A stretch of 64,000 nt of DNA from Phialophora verrucosa. Taxonomy: Eukaryota; Ascomycota; Eurotiomycetes; Chaetothyriales; Herpotrichiellaceae. The position numbers were made by a program, and so were the translations under genes. The stretch covers positions 3,844,001-3,908,000 of the forward strand of contig MSED01000001.1 of the NCBI GenBank assembly GCA_002099365.1. Direction: 5' to 3'. How positions within the stretch are numbered: the first letter of the stretch is position 1; each line of letters starts with the position of its first letter. Below are positions 31,459-42,516 of this stretch, piece after piece. The notes under the pieces are model-generated. The model did not search any database, had not been told where the DNA came from, and saw only the letters and a list, made by a program, of their open reading frames with translations.

Positions 31459-32008
31459 GTAGTTGCGACATGGCCAGCGACAGTGGTGGTTCTGGCACAG
31501 TCTTTGTTCATCTGCTATTGTGTAACCACCAAAGTGAACCCGCGCTCTCGCTGCCTCGGGATCACGCCGCTTGCCAAGAGGCCAACTCCACGATATCCGG
31601 ACCGTGAAGCCAAATGTCACGTGTGCTGAGAGAATCCCCTCCTTGAGGATATCTGGAGTGAAGCTGGAGAACCGTCAGCAGCGCTCCATGGGCTCGAGGC
31701 TGGAGCCTCGGGTATCCAAACCCACGCCTCATGTATTCCCGCTATCACGGACTGAAGTAGAGGCCGTTGCTCGGCTGTACAGATTGGATGCGCCGATCCG
31801 GGGTAGACATTCGAGCAGAGTCAGACAAATGGACCGTGTCTGACTCTGCTCCTGCGATAGCACATGGAGTCTTCTGGCCTCGGGCTTGCATCAGGCCGCT
31901 CGGTCTTCCCTCCTCGTCTGTTGACATCTAAGTATAAGATACATGTACACACTGTCCACGGCGTCTCCAACAGCTGTGCTTAAATAGAAAACATTCCTCC
32001 TCTCCGCC
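31459..32008. other. Divergent promoter region between RING ligase and alcohol dehydrogenase
   Basis: Contains a perfect 15-bp inverted repeat (listed separately) and a small 7-bp hairpin near 31690. No gene. Confidence 0.5.
31813..31851. repeat. Perfect hairpin, 15-bp arms and 9-nt loop
   Basis: Left arm GAGCAGAGTCAGACA (31813-31827) and right arm TGTCTGACTCTGCTC (31837-31851) are exact reverse complements around a 9-base loop. It sits 158 bp upstream of the alcohol dehydrogenase ATG. Confidence 0.9.
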
Positions 32009-33546
32009 ATGGGTGAGGCTTCCCCTGACTTTGACATCCCCAAGGAATGCTGGGGCGCGGTGGTGGTAAGAGGTGCCGGTCTGTCAGTCCGGGGGAAATG
32101 CTCACATGGTGCCCACAGAAAGACGAAGGCCCGAATTTCTATGTCGAGGTCGAAAAGGTCCCTGTACCAGAAGTCGGCAAGCAGTATTGAGCCATGCCAT
32201 CCCGCCGCGGATACTGACAGTCACCCACTCTCTAGGTCCCGATGATGTCCTCATCAAGCTCAATGCCACTGGCATCTGCCTCAGCGACATCCACTACATG
32301 CTCAATGACTGGAATCTGCCCAAAATGTCCGAATTGGGAGTCAAGTGCGCAGGACACGAGGGCGCAGGAGTGATTGTTCGAGTCGGAGAGAATGTCAAGG
32401 CATTTAAGGTCGGACAGCGAGCAGGCTTCAAACCCATCCAAGATGTCTGCCACGCTTGCGAGTACTGCAAGACCGGACGGGAACAGTACTGCCTCAAGGC
32501 CGTATTTACCGGAGGAGCATGCGACGGTAAGCGTTGATCTCCTACGAATGCCCTGCAGCCTAGCTCACGGTTGGCAGGATCGTACAAGGAGTATGTCGTC
32601 TCACCGGAGAACTATACCACTGTAAGTTGCGTTTTGTTGCTTCGAGGCACAAGGTTGGCTCACCGATTTACACAGCGCATCCCTGATGTAGGTCTTCTGA
32701 ATTATGCTGAAGTGGCCTATGATTGACCGATCATTCCGAAGGGCGTTTCCGATTATGTCGCAGGCCCGGTCATGTGCTCTGCCTCGACCATCTACACTTC
32801 GATAAAGGAGTCAGACATCAAACCCGGTCACTTCGCAGTATTCCCCGGTGGGGGTGGAGGTGTGGGCATTCAGGGCGTTCAGTTGGCGGTGGCCATGGGC
32901 ATTCGAGCTATAGTCGTTGACACTGGCGACGAGCGAAGAAAGCTTACTCTGGATTTAGGTGCTGAACACTTCGTGGATTTCAAGGAGGGAGATCCGGTTA
33001 AGAAGGTTCTCGAATTAACGAACGGCGGAGCCCACGCTGTGTTTGTAACGGCTGTTCAGTCGTACCCAATTTCGCTCGGCTATCTGGGTGCTCGTGCAGG
33101 TGCAAAAGTCATGTGGTCGGTCAAATCCCCCCTTCTCTCTTCCCCCTTACGTGTGTTACGGAGCCAGGCTGACAAAAAGACGCAGCATCGGTCTGCCTCC
33201 CCACGGAAAATACCACGTAGACCTTGACCCTTCAACACTGGTCTTCCGGGGTCAATCTATCAAAGGCACGCTAGTCAGCAGTTTGGCCGATATTGATGAG
33301 ACACTCGATTTCGCTCGACGAGGTGCGTTCCCTTGCAGAGTGTGCAAGTAACACGAGCTCATAGTGATCCAGGAAAGCTACGCCTCGACCCCACGGTAGT
33401 CGGATTAAGCAAATTCAACGATGCAGTCCAGAAGCTCAAGAACGGGCAAGTCGCAGGGTAGGTTCGCACCCGGCCTTGACAAGATATGCAGGACTCGTCG
33501 GCTAAGAATTTGCAGTCGTATAGTGGTCGATTTCAACTTGCCGTGA
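32009..33546 (+). CDS. Zinc-dependent alcohol dehydrogenase (medium-chain)
   Basis: NAD(P)-linked medium-chain alcohol dehydrogenase, about 360 residues and at least seven introns. Exons join to read VPVPEVG|PDDVLIKLNATGICLSD (catalytic-zinc Cys), CAGHEGAGVIVRVGENVK (HE-G motif), then CHACEYCKTGREQYC (structural-zinc Cys cluster). The Rossmann motif PGGGGGVGIQGVQLAVAMG follows, with VVDTGDERRKL after it, and the end reads QVAGRIVVDFNLP. The intron at 32177-32235 needs a GC donor to keep frame. The fold resembles propanol-preferring or ADH1-type enzymes. It faces the bZIP gene 72 bp away, and both lie next to a sugar transporter, which suggests alcohol or polyol use (inference). Confidence 0.88.
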
Positions 33547-33618
33547 TATTAGCCAACGCCTAGTGTCACGGTGTGCTCACTGGACAGCCCTCTGTCGTCC
33601 TCACCAAGAAGTCCCGGG

Positions 33619-35232
33619 TCATACAACGATGGCGGTATCTTCGAAGGCAGGGACATCGTACCGCATTTCAGGACACGTGTCGAAAAACCCCGCCCTCATG
33701 GTCCAGTTCTTGTAGTTATACACATACTGGAGGAACACGGGGCGGAATTCGTATCGATCGTGGAGCGGGTCATACCGAAAGATCTCCTGGTCGGGATAAG
33801 GCCAGAAGAAGGAGAAATTTTCGACGTATGCCGCGGAGAACACGCCCGACGCGCTGTATTTTTCATACTCAAACATCATGCGATCACGCATACCAGGCCT
33901 AGAGAAAATCAGCGCTTGTCGAGATATCCCTGACGGAAACTGAATCGACCTGATAACCAACCCGACAGAAGGATGTCAAGCATCGTTGAGACATACCATA
34001 TTAGAAAATCTATAACGACCGGATGGTCCAATCGTTCTTGTGCAGGTCTGCGGTTCAGTCAGTCGTGAGAGCCAGCCAGCCAACTATCTCGGAGTGTTTC
34101 ACCTAGGTTGTAGAAAGCCAGGAACCCGACTCAGGTTTTCCGGCGTCGGATTCTCGCGATACTGTATCAAGGTCTGGCAGACATACATCATGGCGATCCT
34201 TTGAGCCTTGGATGTCCAGCTGCCGAATATGCGTTGGTCGACCTGTCGCAAAGCATTCCAGACGGGATGTTCAGCTTCGTTGCCAACATTCTGCCAGCCC
34301 CATAATGCAGCATGAAAGGCCACCTGAAAGTCCATGGTGGTCGCTGACCGGACCCGTCTCTTCACCGAGTCCAGGGCTCCAAAGTATGCCGAGTTTCCGA
34401 CGTGCCACTTTTCAGAGTCTGGGGCGATTGCTCCCGGCAAGTCGAGTGTAGCGGACCGGAAATTGAACAGGGGAGATTCGCATGTACTCCAACCGCCGAG
34501 GTCTGTCGGATCGAACACGTCGAGAATGTTGTTGGAAAGTTCAAAATCGAACCCCTTCCCGCCTCCCTTGTCTACCGTGGTCCCGCCTGCAGATCCCGTG
34601 TCGGCAACCATATCAAAAACCTCTTCTCCAGGGGTGTCTGCGGTGAGAACGTTCTCTTCACAAGCAGCACCGTCTTCAAGAGTTTCATGGCCAGGAAAAC
34701 CATGTCCCGGAATATCTTCAGTTGCGGTCACAGCCAGATGTGGACAGGAAGGCGTCGTCGCTGTCGCTTCACGACGATTCAGGTCAAAGGGGTTGCTGTC
34801 GGCGAAAGCGGCGCGTTGTTCTAGCGTGGCCTCGTTGTTGAAAATCGGGGCCAATTCGGACCCGGAAGGCTTTTCTCGTGAGCTGCAGGGCCAGGGCTTG
34901 AATTCGAGTTTGTGGTCTGCGGCGTCGTCTTCACGGATGAGCGCGACTTGAGCAATCAGCCCGTGTATCTTGTCGAGCGTACAACGAAGCTGATGGTTGT
35001 TGTTTCGCAGGCTTGCGATGGTTCGCGTAAGCGAAGCCGCGTAGCTTGGGTCATCGCCCGACTGGAGGCTACCCAGAGCCTCTTCGAGCGCAGCAATACG
35101 TTGTTTGGTCCTCTCGCGGTTGGCCCGCTGGGCCACACGGTCCTGGATCCTCTTCTTCTCCGTCCGCTGGCGAGGCTTCTTCTTCCTTTTCTCGATATTG
35201 GTGGAGTCTTTTTCGGCCGGAGTATCCGCCAT
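33619..35232 (-). CDS. bZIP transcription factor with DUF3425 domain
   Basis: Fungal regulator of about 505 residues. The basic region is KKKPRQRTEKKRIQDRVAQR, then ANRERTKQRIAALEEALGSL, giving the NRxxQRxxR-like bZIP basic block (here RVAQRANRER) followed by a short leucine zipper. Two introns join FLQPR|PAQERLDHPVVIDFLIW| to PGMRDRMMFEYEKYSASG and then FSAAYVENFSFFWPYPDQEI, NYKNWTMRAGFFDTCPEMRY, the hallmark of DUF3425. It ends 72 bp from the alcohol dehydrogenase stop and shares a 750 bp upstream region with the sugar transporter, so it is a good candidate to control both (inference). A CACGTG box lies about 100 bp upstream of its ATG. Confidence 0.9.
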
Positions 35233-35334
35233 ATGTGCGGTGCCCGCCGAGCAAGCCCAGTGCTCGTACTATAGGAGCTTGTCAAACAGGAGAGGTGATG
35301 AAAGGGTCTGACTTGCCAGTCAAGAGTCAGTCAC

Positions 35335-35340
35335 CACGTG
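35335..35340. promoter_or_regulatory. CACGTG box in the bZIP/sugar-transporter divergent promoter
   Basis: The core lies inside palindromic CCACGTGG. CACGTG is a G-box or E-box site that bZIP and bHLH factors can bind. Occupancy is not known. Confidence 0.35.
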
Positions 35341-35984
35341 GCGGAACCGCAACACCGGACAGTGTCGTGTACTCATACGGTACACTTGGGGACCAGGTGG
35401 AAGAGGAAGAAGCTAGAAGAGAGCGAGGTGGTGCGACTAGTCAGTAGGTCGAGGCCCCGACGGGCGTAGAAGCCCACTCCTGGCGTTTCCACTTTCGGCC
35501 GGCTTTTTCCCAGCACTGGCCTTGCTGGGTACTTGGCAGTACTATGATTAAGCGCGAAGTCTGTTGGGTACATAGGCTGTGGGTGGACTGACGACGAGGC
35601 GGGGATCACCCAAGGACGCATGGGTTCGCCTAACACAGTACCAGGAGTTTGCGGGGGTCAATGAAGCTGCGGAGAACCCAAGCACCCAGGCGAATGGCCG
35701 ACCTCGGCCTCAAGCTTGTCGTGCTTGTCACTTGGTCGCTATTAGTGGCAAAGGAAAGGCTAGCCTCCAAGTGTCTGACATGATTTTGTCTGAATCGACC
35801 ATCTGGCAGACTCAGGCTGGATGGGGCCCCGATATCAACGTGGAGAAATGGAGAGAGATATATCAAGGGATGCTTCCCTTGCCGTCCCTTTGGCCGCACA
35901 GAGATCGAAATCTCACTCTACCACACCTGACGCTTCTGTGGTGCATTCTCTTGTCTCGGATCGACCATTTCCACCGCCGCCACC

Positions 35985-37635
35985 ATGGAGTTGTTCCAAA
36001 GGCTTCGAGGTAGAACCCTCTACCTGCTCATGAAACTTGTGTGCGGTACCTCGTTCATGATGTATGGCGTAAGTGGAACCACCAACGACGTGTGACCCTG
36101 TTGCGATCTTGAAAGGTAATAACTGTTGTCTAGTACGATGCTGGCGTGTTGGGCGGCGTCCTGCTCCATCAACCCTTCATTGACGCGATCGGGCTTGAGA
36201 ACACTGGCCAATATACCATTCCCATGATATCCAGCTCCTACAGCCTGGCTGCGTTTGTCACGTCGGTGGTGGTGGGCTTCTTCTCCTTCCGGTTGGGTCG
36301 CCGCGGCACTATCATCATGGGCAACGTGGGCGCGATCATAGGCTCTGTCATCCAGGCCTCGTCATACAGCATTGCCCAACTCATTGTCGGCAGATGCTGC
36401 ACGGGTTTCGCCATCGGGTGCATCTCGTCGGCCGTTCCAACGTACTTGTCCGAGACTGGTGTCGATTCGGGAGACCGAGGCCCTGCGAATGCTTTGAACG
36501 CAATCATGCTCATTTCGGGCGTGCCTTTGGCCTATTGGATCGACTACGGATTCACCAAAATGGACAATCAAATCTCGTGGCGACTACCTGTCGTCTTCCA
36601 GATCGTCTTCGCCTCAATCGGTGGTGGGTGCATGCTGTTCTTGCCCGACACTCCAAGATGGTATTATGCCCGCAACCGTATCCCGGAGGGCGATGCGATC
36701 CTAGCACGTCTGCACGACGCATCTCCCGATGATCCTCAGGTTCAACAAACCAAACACGAAATCTTACAGGCCATTGAGTCGGAATTGGAGGCCAGCGCCA
36801 GCTTGAACTGGAATCAGTTCATCGCCTTGGGTATCATCGACCACTCGCCTCTGAAGATTGCAAGGAGATTGTCCATCTGCTTCTGGCTGCCCTTTATTCG
36901 TGAATGGATGGGTTCTTCTCTGATGGCCTATTATAGTAAGTCCTTTATGCACCTCTACTCGCCGTGGAAGACACCTGGTGTTGACCTAGTCCTCCAGGCA
37001 GCATTATCTTGTCCAACACCGGAGCGACTCCCACTTTGATTTCCGCACTCGCCGGGGTCCAGAACATCATCTTCGCCCTCGGCTGCGTGCCCCTCTACTT
37101 TACCGTCGAACGGGCTGGTCGTCGAAGCACGCTCCTTCACGGCGCCATCGCAATGACGCTGCTCCTTGTCATCTTTATCGCTTTGGTTGCCGTTCCGCAG
37201 ACATCGTCTATCCGCTGGGCCTCGATTGCCATCTTGTGGCTGTTCCTCTTCATCATGGGCTACGCCTACGAGGGAGCGGTCTGGCTATATTGTGCCGAAA
37301 TCTCCCCCCTTGAATATCGCCACATTGGCGGTGCGGCTACCTCGGCTGGTGAATGGCTGGGTACCTTCTTGACCGTCTTTGTCGGACCCATTGGCTTCGA
37401 CAATTGTGGGTGGCACTTCTGGTTCTGGGTGCTGAGCGGAAATCTGGTGGCCGTCGCCTTTGTGTTCTTCTGGTGCCCAGAGACGGGTGGAAAGACCCTG
37501 GAACAGGTCGACAACTTGTTCTCGACTGGTCAAGTCGTGGGCGGTGCTGCCAAAGCCCTCTATAGCGAAGAGCACTGGGTGGAAACTTCCGAGCAGAAGC
37601 AGCCACAGGCCAACGAAACGGCAGAAGTCAAGTGA
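35985..37635 (+). CDS. MFS sugar transporter
   Basis: Twelve-span sugar:H+ symporter-type permease, about 520 residues in three exons from ATG 35985. The splice after SFMMYG restores YDAGVLGGVLLHQPF (TM1 motif), and the second joins MAYYS to SIILSNTGATPTL. Family motifs: RLGRRGTIIMG (GRR between TM2 and TM3), PTYLSETGV, FLPDTPRWYYARNR (PESPRW variant with D-T), ERAGRRSTLLHG, AEISPLEYRHIGGA and CPETGGKTLEQVD. The PDTPRW variant and the IREWMGSSLMAYYS segment place it in a fungal-specific branch; the substrate is not identifiable. It is divergent from the bZIP gene. Confidence 0.9.
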
Positions 37636-38951
37636 CTGGCAAGTCCGACATGTAACTAGCAGTAGTAGTATCACAAGCAGAAAATGGTGTGCTTATGGCC
37701 AAGGTCCCCACTTGCTATAGTCGATGATAAAAGATGATCATAGACGAGAGAGTATCTCGCAGTCAACGGGTTAGGATTCGAGCCGAACTACATTCTCTAC
37801 TCGACGACCAGGGAAAAGTCAGGGCTTCTTGGGGTGGATTGCCAAGAAGCCCTGACAATAACGAAAGACATGTAAGGACACACGGAGTCCTCGTAATGAT
37901 GGAAATGAATTTCCTGTTTTGTTTTATGCGTCTGCGGATTCTGCACAGTTATCAGAGGAATCTGACTCGGTCGAGTAGCAATTTCTCCGCCAAACGTACC
38001 GTGTCGATTGTTAGGCCAGCCATGTACAGCAACCTACAAGTTATACAAGCTAATTTCTGGTTTGCCTAACTGGTTGCGCCACCAATTATGACTACAAGCA
38101 CAGGGGCCTTCAGCCTCGTCTACCGTGGACATACGAGTCCTTCGCATTTATGTACACCTGACTCATTGTTTGCAAGGACCTCACGTTCGATCCTTACAAT
38201 ACCTCTGCGTCGGTCAGTCTTTTCAGCTTGTTCTTCTACATATGGCCAGACCGTTTCTACACAAATAGGCCTTCTGCGACGTCATTCAATTTGTTCAGCC
38301 AGGGATGACTCGGATGGATCGATCTTTGATTTTGACAACACGGCGCATGATGCTACTCAGGTTTGGAAACGGATATGGACTTCGACGAGGTAGGAACCGG
38401 CCGCTGAATATAACAGTACCGTGCACGAGGTACGGTTGCACAAACGCCGAAAAGCATCACGGGGACTGCTCTCCACTCCAACTCTTCAGGATCTGACGTG
38501 CTCATGGGAAATGTATAGACCGAATCGTTTTATCTCACTGCTCTGAGCGTCTCGATACTGAAGTATACAAACAGCTCGAGGAAGCCCGTATACCGTCCAA
38601 GGCGTCCTTTGGGAGGACAAGATCGATACCATAGTCAGGCCCCCTGCCTTTATCGGACGGCAGACAACGCGCCCATACAGGTCGCTTGTGCCGGAAGAAG
38701 CCTCGGCTTGGAACGGACTTTCTCTGCAGACCTGGCTTCGTCAAACTAGAGGCTAGTTTCCAAGGGTCCGTGTTTGCGGCTAAGTGGCGCATTGCTTGAC
38801 GCAAGAAAGAAATGCGGTTGACCAAGTTTTGACATTGGAGCTCTCTGCTGCGTGGATAGAAAGCCCGAGGTCTTGACCGTCTCATCAACATGACGGCTGC
38901 TTCCCGTCAACCTTGAGCAAAGATAGACATATCGACCGAGCCGTCCGTCAG
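37636..38951. other. Long intergenic stretch with a perfect hairpin
   Basis: It holds the hairpin at 37818-37856 and otherwise only short ORFs without recognisable domains, including a weak minus-strand frame at 38535-38891. It separates the transporter from the acetoacetyl-CoA synthetase 3' end. Confidence 0.5.
37818..37856. repeat. Perfect hairpin, 15-bp arms and 9-nt loop
   Basis: Left arm GTCAGGGCTTCTTGG (37818-37832) and right arm CCAAGAAGCCCTGAC (37842-37856) are exact reverse complements around a 9-base loop. It lies 183 bp after the sugar-transporter stop, so it may fall in the 3' UTR. Confidence 0.9.
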
Positions 38952-41091
38952 TTAATGTGTCTCCGCCCACTTTCGGTACCAATCCAGACACTCACTATTG
39001 GCGACACTGGCAGAAGTCTTAATATTCATCCCGCTCACGATCTGTTTGACAGCTCCTTCGACCTTTTTGCCATTAGTTGTTACCGGAATCTCTGGACATT
39101 CGTCTATTATGTGGGGCACATGTCGAGCACTCAGTTCTTTCCTCACCACAGCCTGTATTCTCTGGACTAGCTCCCTTGAAAATGTCTGGCTCTGTGCCAT
39201 TTTCAGGAACAAGACCACGACCTCGTCGGCATCTTCCTGGCGTTTCCGGCCAATGCACAATGCGTCCTCGACTTCGGTACTGAAATGCTCGAGCAAGATG
39301 TTGTAGATCTCACTTGAGCCGAACCGGACCCCCATCGGATTCAGTACGCCATCAGACCTGCCAAGCATCCAGATCCCGCCTGTGGCGGGATTGAAGCGTA
39401 CAAAATCCCCATGGTGCCAGACAGCGTGACCAGTCTTCGGATCGGTGAGGACCTCGAAGTAGGATGATTTATATCGCTTTTCGCCGCTCGGACCAGGGGG
39501 CCAGAACATGCAAGGCTGGCAAGGGAACGGAACAGTGCATACGAGTTCGCCCGGCTGACCGGTCAAAGTTATGTCCTTGCCGTCGGCGGAAAATGCTTTG
39601 ATAGCCATGCCGAGGCCGCGGCATTGGATCTCGCCGGCGTGAACGGGCAAAATGGGACAGGGCGCCCCGAAGAGTGATATGATGTCTGTTCCGCCAGTTA
39701 TGGAGCCTAGGAGTATACCCGGATGAGGTGACGGCGGCGAAAGATTCTTGTAGACGTATTCGAAGGTGCTAGGTGCTAGAGGCGATCCAGTCGAGAAGAT
39801 GGACTTCAGCGAGGTGAGCGTAGCGCTCCTGGGAGTAGCTTCTCTGGGAAGAGTCTGTGCCTGTTCCAGGAGAGATAAGTACTTAGCTGACGTGCCAAAG
39901 TGGTTGATTTCTAGCTCGTCAATGAGCAGAGGCATGGTCATCTCTTTGTAAGGGTGGAAGGGGGAACCATCATAAAGTATAATCGTCGCTCCACTAGCTA
40001 GGCCTGAAACCAGCCAATGCCACATCATCCAGGTGACGGTGGAGAAATAGAATACTCTTTCTAAACACCTCACATCGGATTGAATCTGGTGCTCCTTCTT
40101 GTGCTGGAGTAGAGTGCCTAGTGAAGCGTGCACGATTGGCTTAGGCACGCCCGTGGTGCCAGATGAGTAAAGTATGTAAACAGGATGCTCCGGAGGCAGA
40201 TATGTAAAGCGAAGAGGCCTTGAAGAGTCGCCCTTCGCAACGAAGGAAGAATATGATTCCACCGTGGTAGCGGCATGGCTGCCAACGGACGCGAGGTCGA
40301 ATTGATGACCTGGGATGGTCTCGAAGACGACGAGATTCTTGACTGACGGCAATTCCGACACAACTTGCGATATTTTCGCGTGAGTTTCATGGATCTTGCC
40401 ATTGTAGGTTACTGCGTTGTCAGCAAAGAGGAGGACGGGCTCAATCTGGCGGAGTCTGTCGAGCACAGCATGAACACCCGTGTCGGGACTCACACCTGAC
40501 CATATGGCGCCCAGAGACGTTGCTGCCAGCATGGCGACCACTGAGTTTGAAGTATTGGCCATATATCCTGCAACTCTTTCTCCCTTCTGTAGTCCATGCG
40601 CCTCCATGGCTGCGGCGCATTCTCGCACCCGCTGGCGCAGCTGAGACCATGTCACTTCTTCGCGCATAGTTTCTGTGGCAGCAATGATCGCAAGGCCTCC
40701 TTCGGGTGGGTTTGCCGCAGGGAAGAGCAGGTTCTCGGCGAAGTTCAGTTCGCAACCAGAAAAGAAGGCAGGCTTGGGGAACATTGGAGCGGACTCGTCC
40801 AAGACTTTCTAGCAAGCGGTATTAGCACGCCTTGACCAGTCCATCTTGCAATAGATTACCCACATCATACTGCTTGTTCGCCTTTATGCCCGTATAATGC
40901 CATACTTCCTCCCAGAAGGCGGCAGGGTGATCGACACTCCATTGCCAGAGATCATGGTAGGACGAGGTTAAGACGCCATGCTTTTTTGCTACATGTTGCT
41001 GAAAAGCATAGAACTCGGTGGACTCAGGCTGAGGGTGCCTCCAGAGCTCGACCGAGTCCTTCGATTCACCATTCACAGTGCTCGTTGCCAT
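38952..41091 (-). CDS. Acetoacetyl-CoA synthetase
   Basis: ANL-superfamily ligase that activates acetoacetate to acetoacetyl-CoA with ATP, cytosolic. Two exons join IKANKQYD to KVLDESAPMFPKPAFF, giving about 690 residues from ATG 41091. The N-terminal acyl-CoA-synthetase region reads WSVDHPAAFWEEVWHYTGIK and FFSGCELNFAENLLFP, typical of AACS. AMP-binding motifs: YILYSSGTTGVPKPIVH (P-loop), GSITGGTDIISLFGAPCP, WHHGDFVRFN, GRSDGVLNPMGVRFGSSEIY, and VTTNGKKVEGAVKQIVSG with the catalytic Lys. The intron is short with clean borders. Plain acetyl-CoA synthetases differ in the GGTD region, so AACS is favoured. Confidence 0.93.
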
Positions 41092-42516
41092 TGTAACAAA
41101 TTCTGTGCGAGAAGAGAAATTGTTGTTGAGGATGGCTTGAAATGTACTAGTACCTTGCAGAAACTCTGGGGAACCACAAGCCGCCGACACCGCCAATTGG
41201 CCTCCGACTTTACACGAGCATCGGGCGGAATTGGGTCCGGACAGGTATCCGACGACGAGGACCAGGCCGTCCACGGAGGCTGATTTGGGATCATGACAGA
41301 TCAAGGATGCCCAAACCGAGGATCCAACATGGAGTATGTACCCAGTACGAGTACCTCATTGACGAGCGCGGTCCTCGCATCCATCGTGTCTCCAAGGTTG
41401 AATCATATAAGCTCGACCCGACGAGAGCTACTTGAGAGCGAGGTCTAGTCTCCGAGTCTACTCAGTCTTGTCGTTGACTTTATCCGCCTCTTGCGCGATG
41501 GCTACCGTGTACCGAGTACAACTAATTGAGAGGATGGCCTGACAATATATCAAATGATCAAATTAGGCGTCGGGAATGGATCGGTGATGGATAAACGAGA
41601 TGCTGGATGATGAGTGCCAAGCAGGCTGCGGGGGCTAACATCTAGATGAGTTTAGTGTGCCCATAGCCAGATCATTCTACCAATTGGGGGCATCTCCGGG
41701 CCTACACGCAAATTTCTGCCAGCTCCGCTTTAACCGGTTGCCCCCTATTTCCCAGCTCGGGTGCACCACAGTGGCCCCTGGAAGACCCTGGAGGCAGAGG
41801 CACTGGGAGAGGAGCCAGGCCTAGAAGCAATTTCACAGCAGTAACCAGCCCCAGTTTCAGCATTTGGTCTTTGGCTGCTGTCAGCACAACTTCTCTGCTT
41901 TGAGGATCGCGTCGCGTGCACAGCTTTTGTAGCATCCTAGCTGCTCCGTGAATCTTCTTTCTGTCCTCTATCTTTCTTCCTCAACTTTGCTATTTGTGCC
42001 TCGATCAGCTGCTCTCCGCATCGAGGCAACGGGTTTGCGGCTCCCTAGGCTGAGGCGGGTGGTTTGCTGCAAGGCACGAGCCTGTGGTGTCCAATCACGG
42101 CTGGGACGGAATTGTCTGTCATCCGGGTTCGCCGGCGGCTGGTGTCATACATTCGATATTGCATGATCCTTTGTCGTATTCGCAGCTAAAAAACGCTCCC
42201 GCAGTTCCTCTGAGCGCCGAGTACCTCCTTCAGACGATTTTGCTTGTGGCTCGTCTCGCCCTGCGTGCCTCGAACCCATCTCTACCGGCGAGCGTCTCTC
42301 GACCGAACCCCCTTGTCTGCAAGCAGAACCAGCATCGAACGTCGCCGAGGCTCGTCGAAAACCTTTCCCACTTCTCACTGTACACCGCCACACCGAACGC
42401 GCGATCTTCCAACGACACTTCGATTGAGAAGAAACGAACAATTCGGCGAAGCGTTGATAGCTATCTGAAGGAGTTCGTCGACCATATCCTAGCAGTTCTG
42501 CCGCGCACCTTTGGCC
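41092..42516. other. Divergent promoter and leaders of AACS and LCB2
   Basis: No gene is supported in this 1.4 kb. The 3' part is probably the long 5' leader of LCB2 and may contain an unrecognised leader intron. Confidence 0.5.

Noticed and set aside
38535..38891. 118-codon minus-strand ORF downstream of the sugar-transporter region
   Set aside because: Arg/Ser-rich with no domain, no splice context and no good start; judged a chance ORF.
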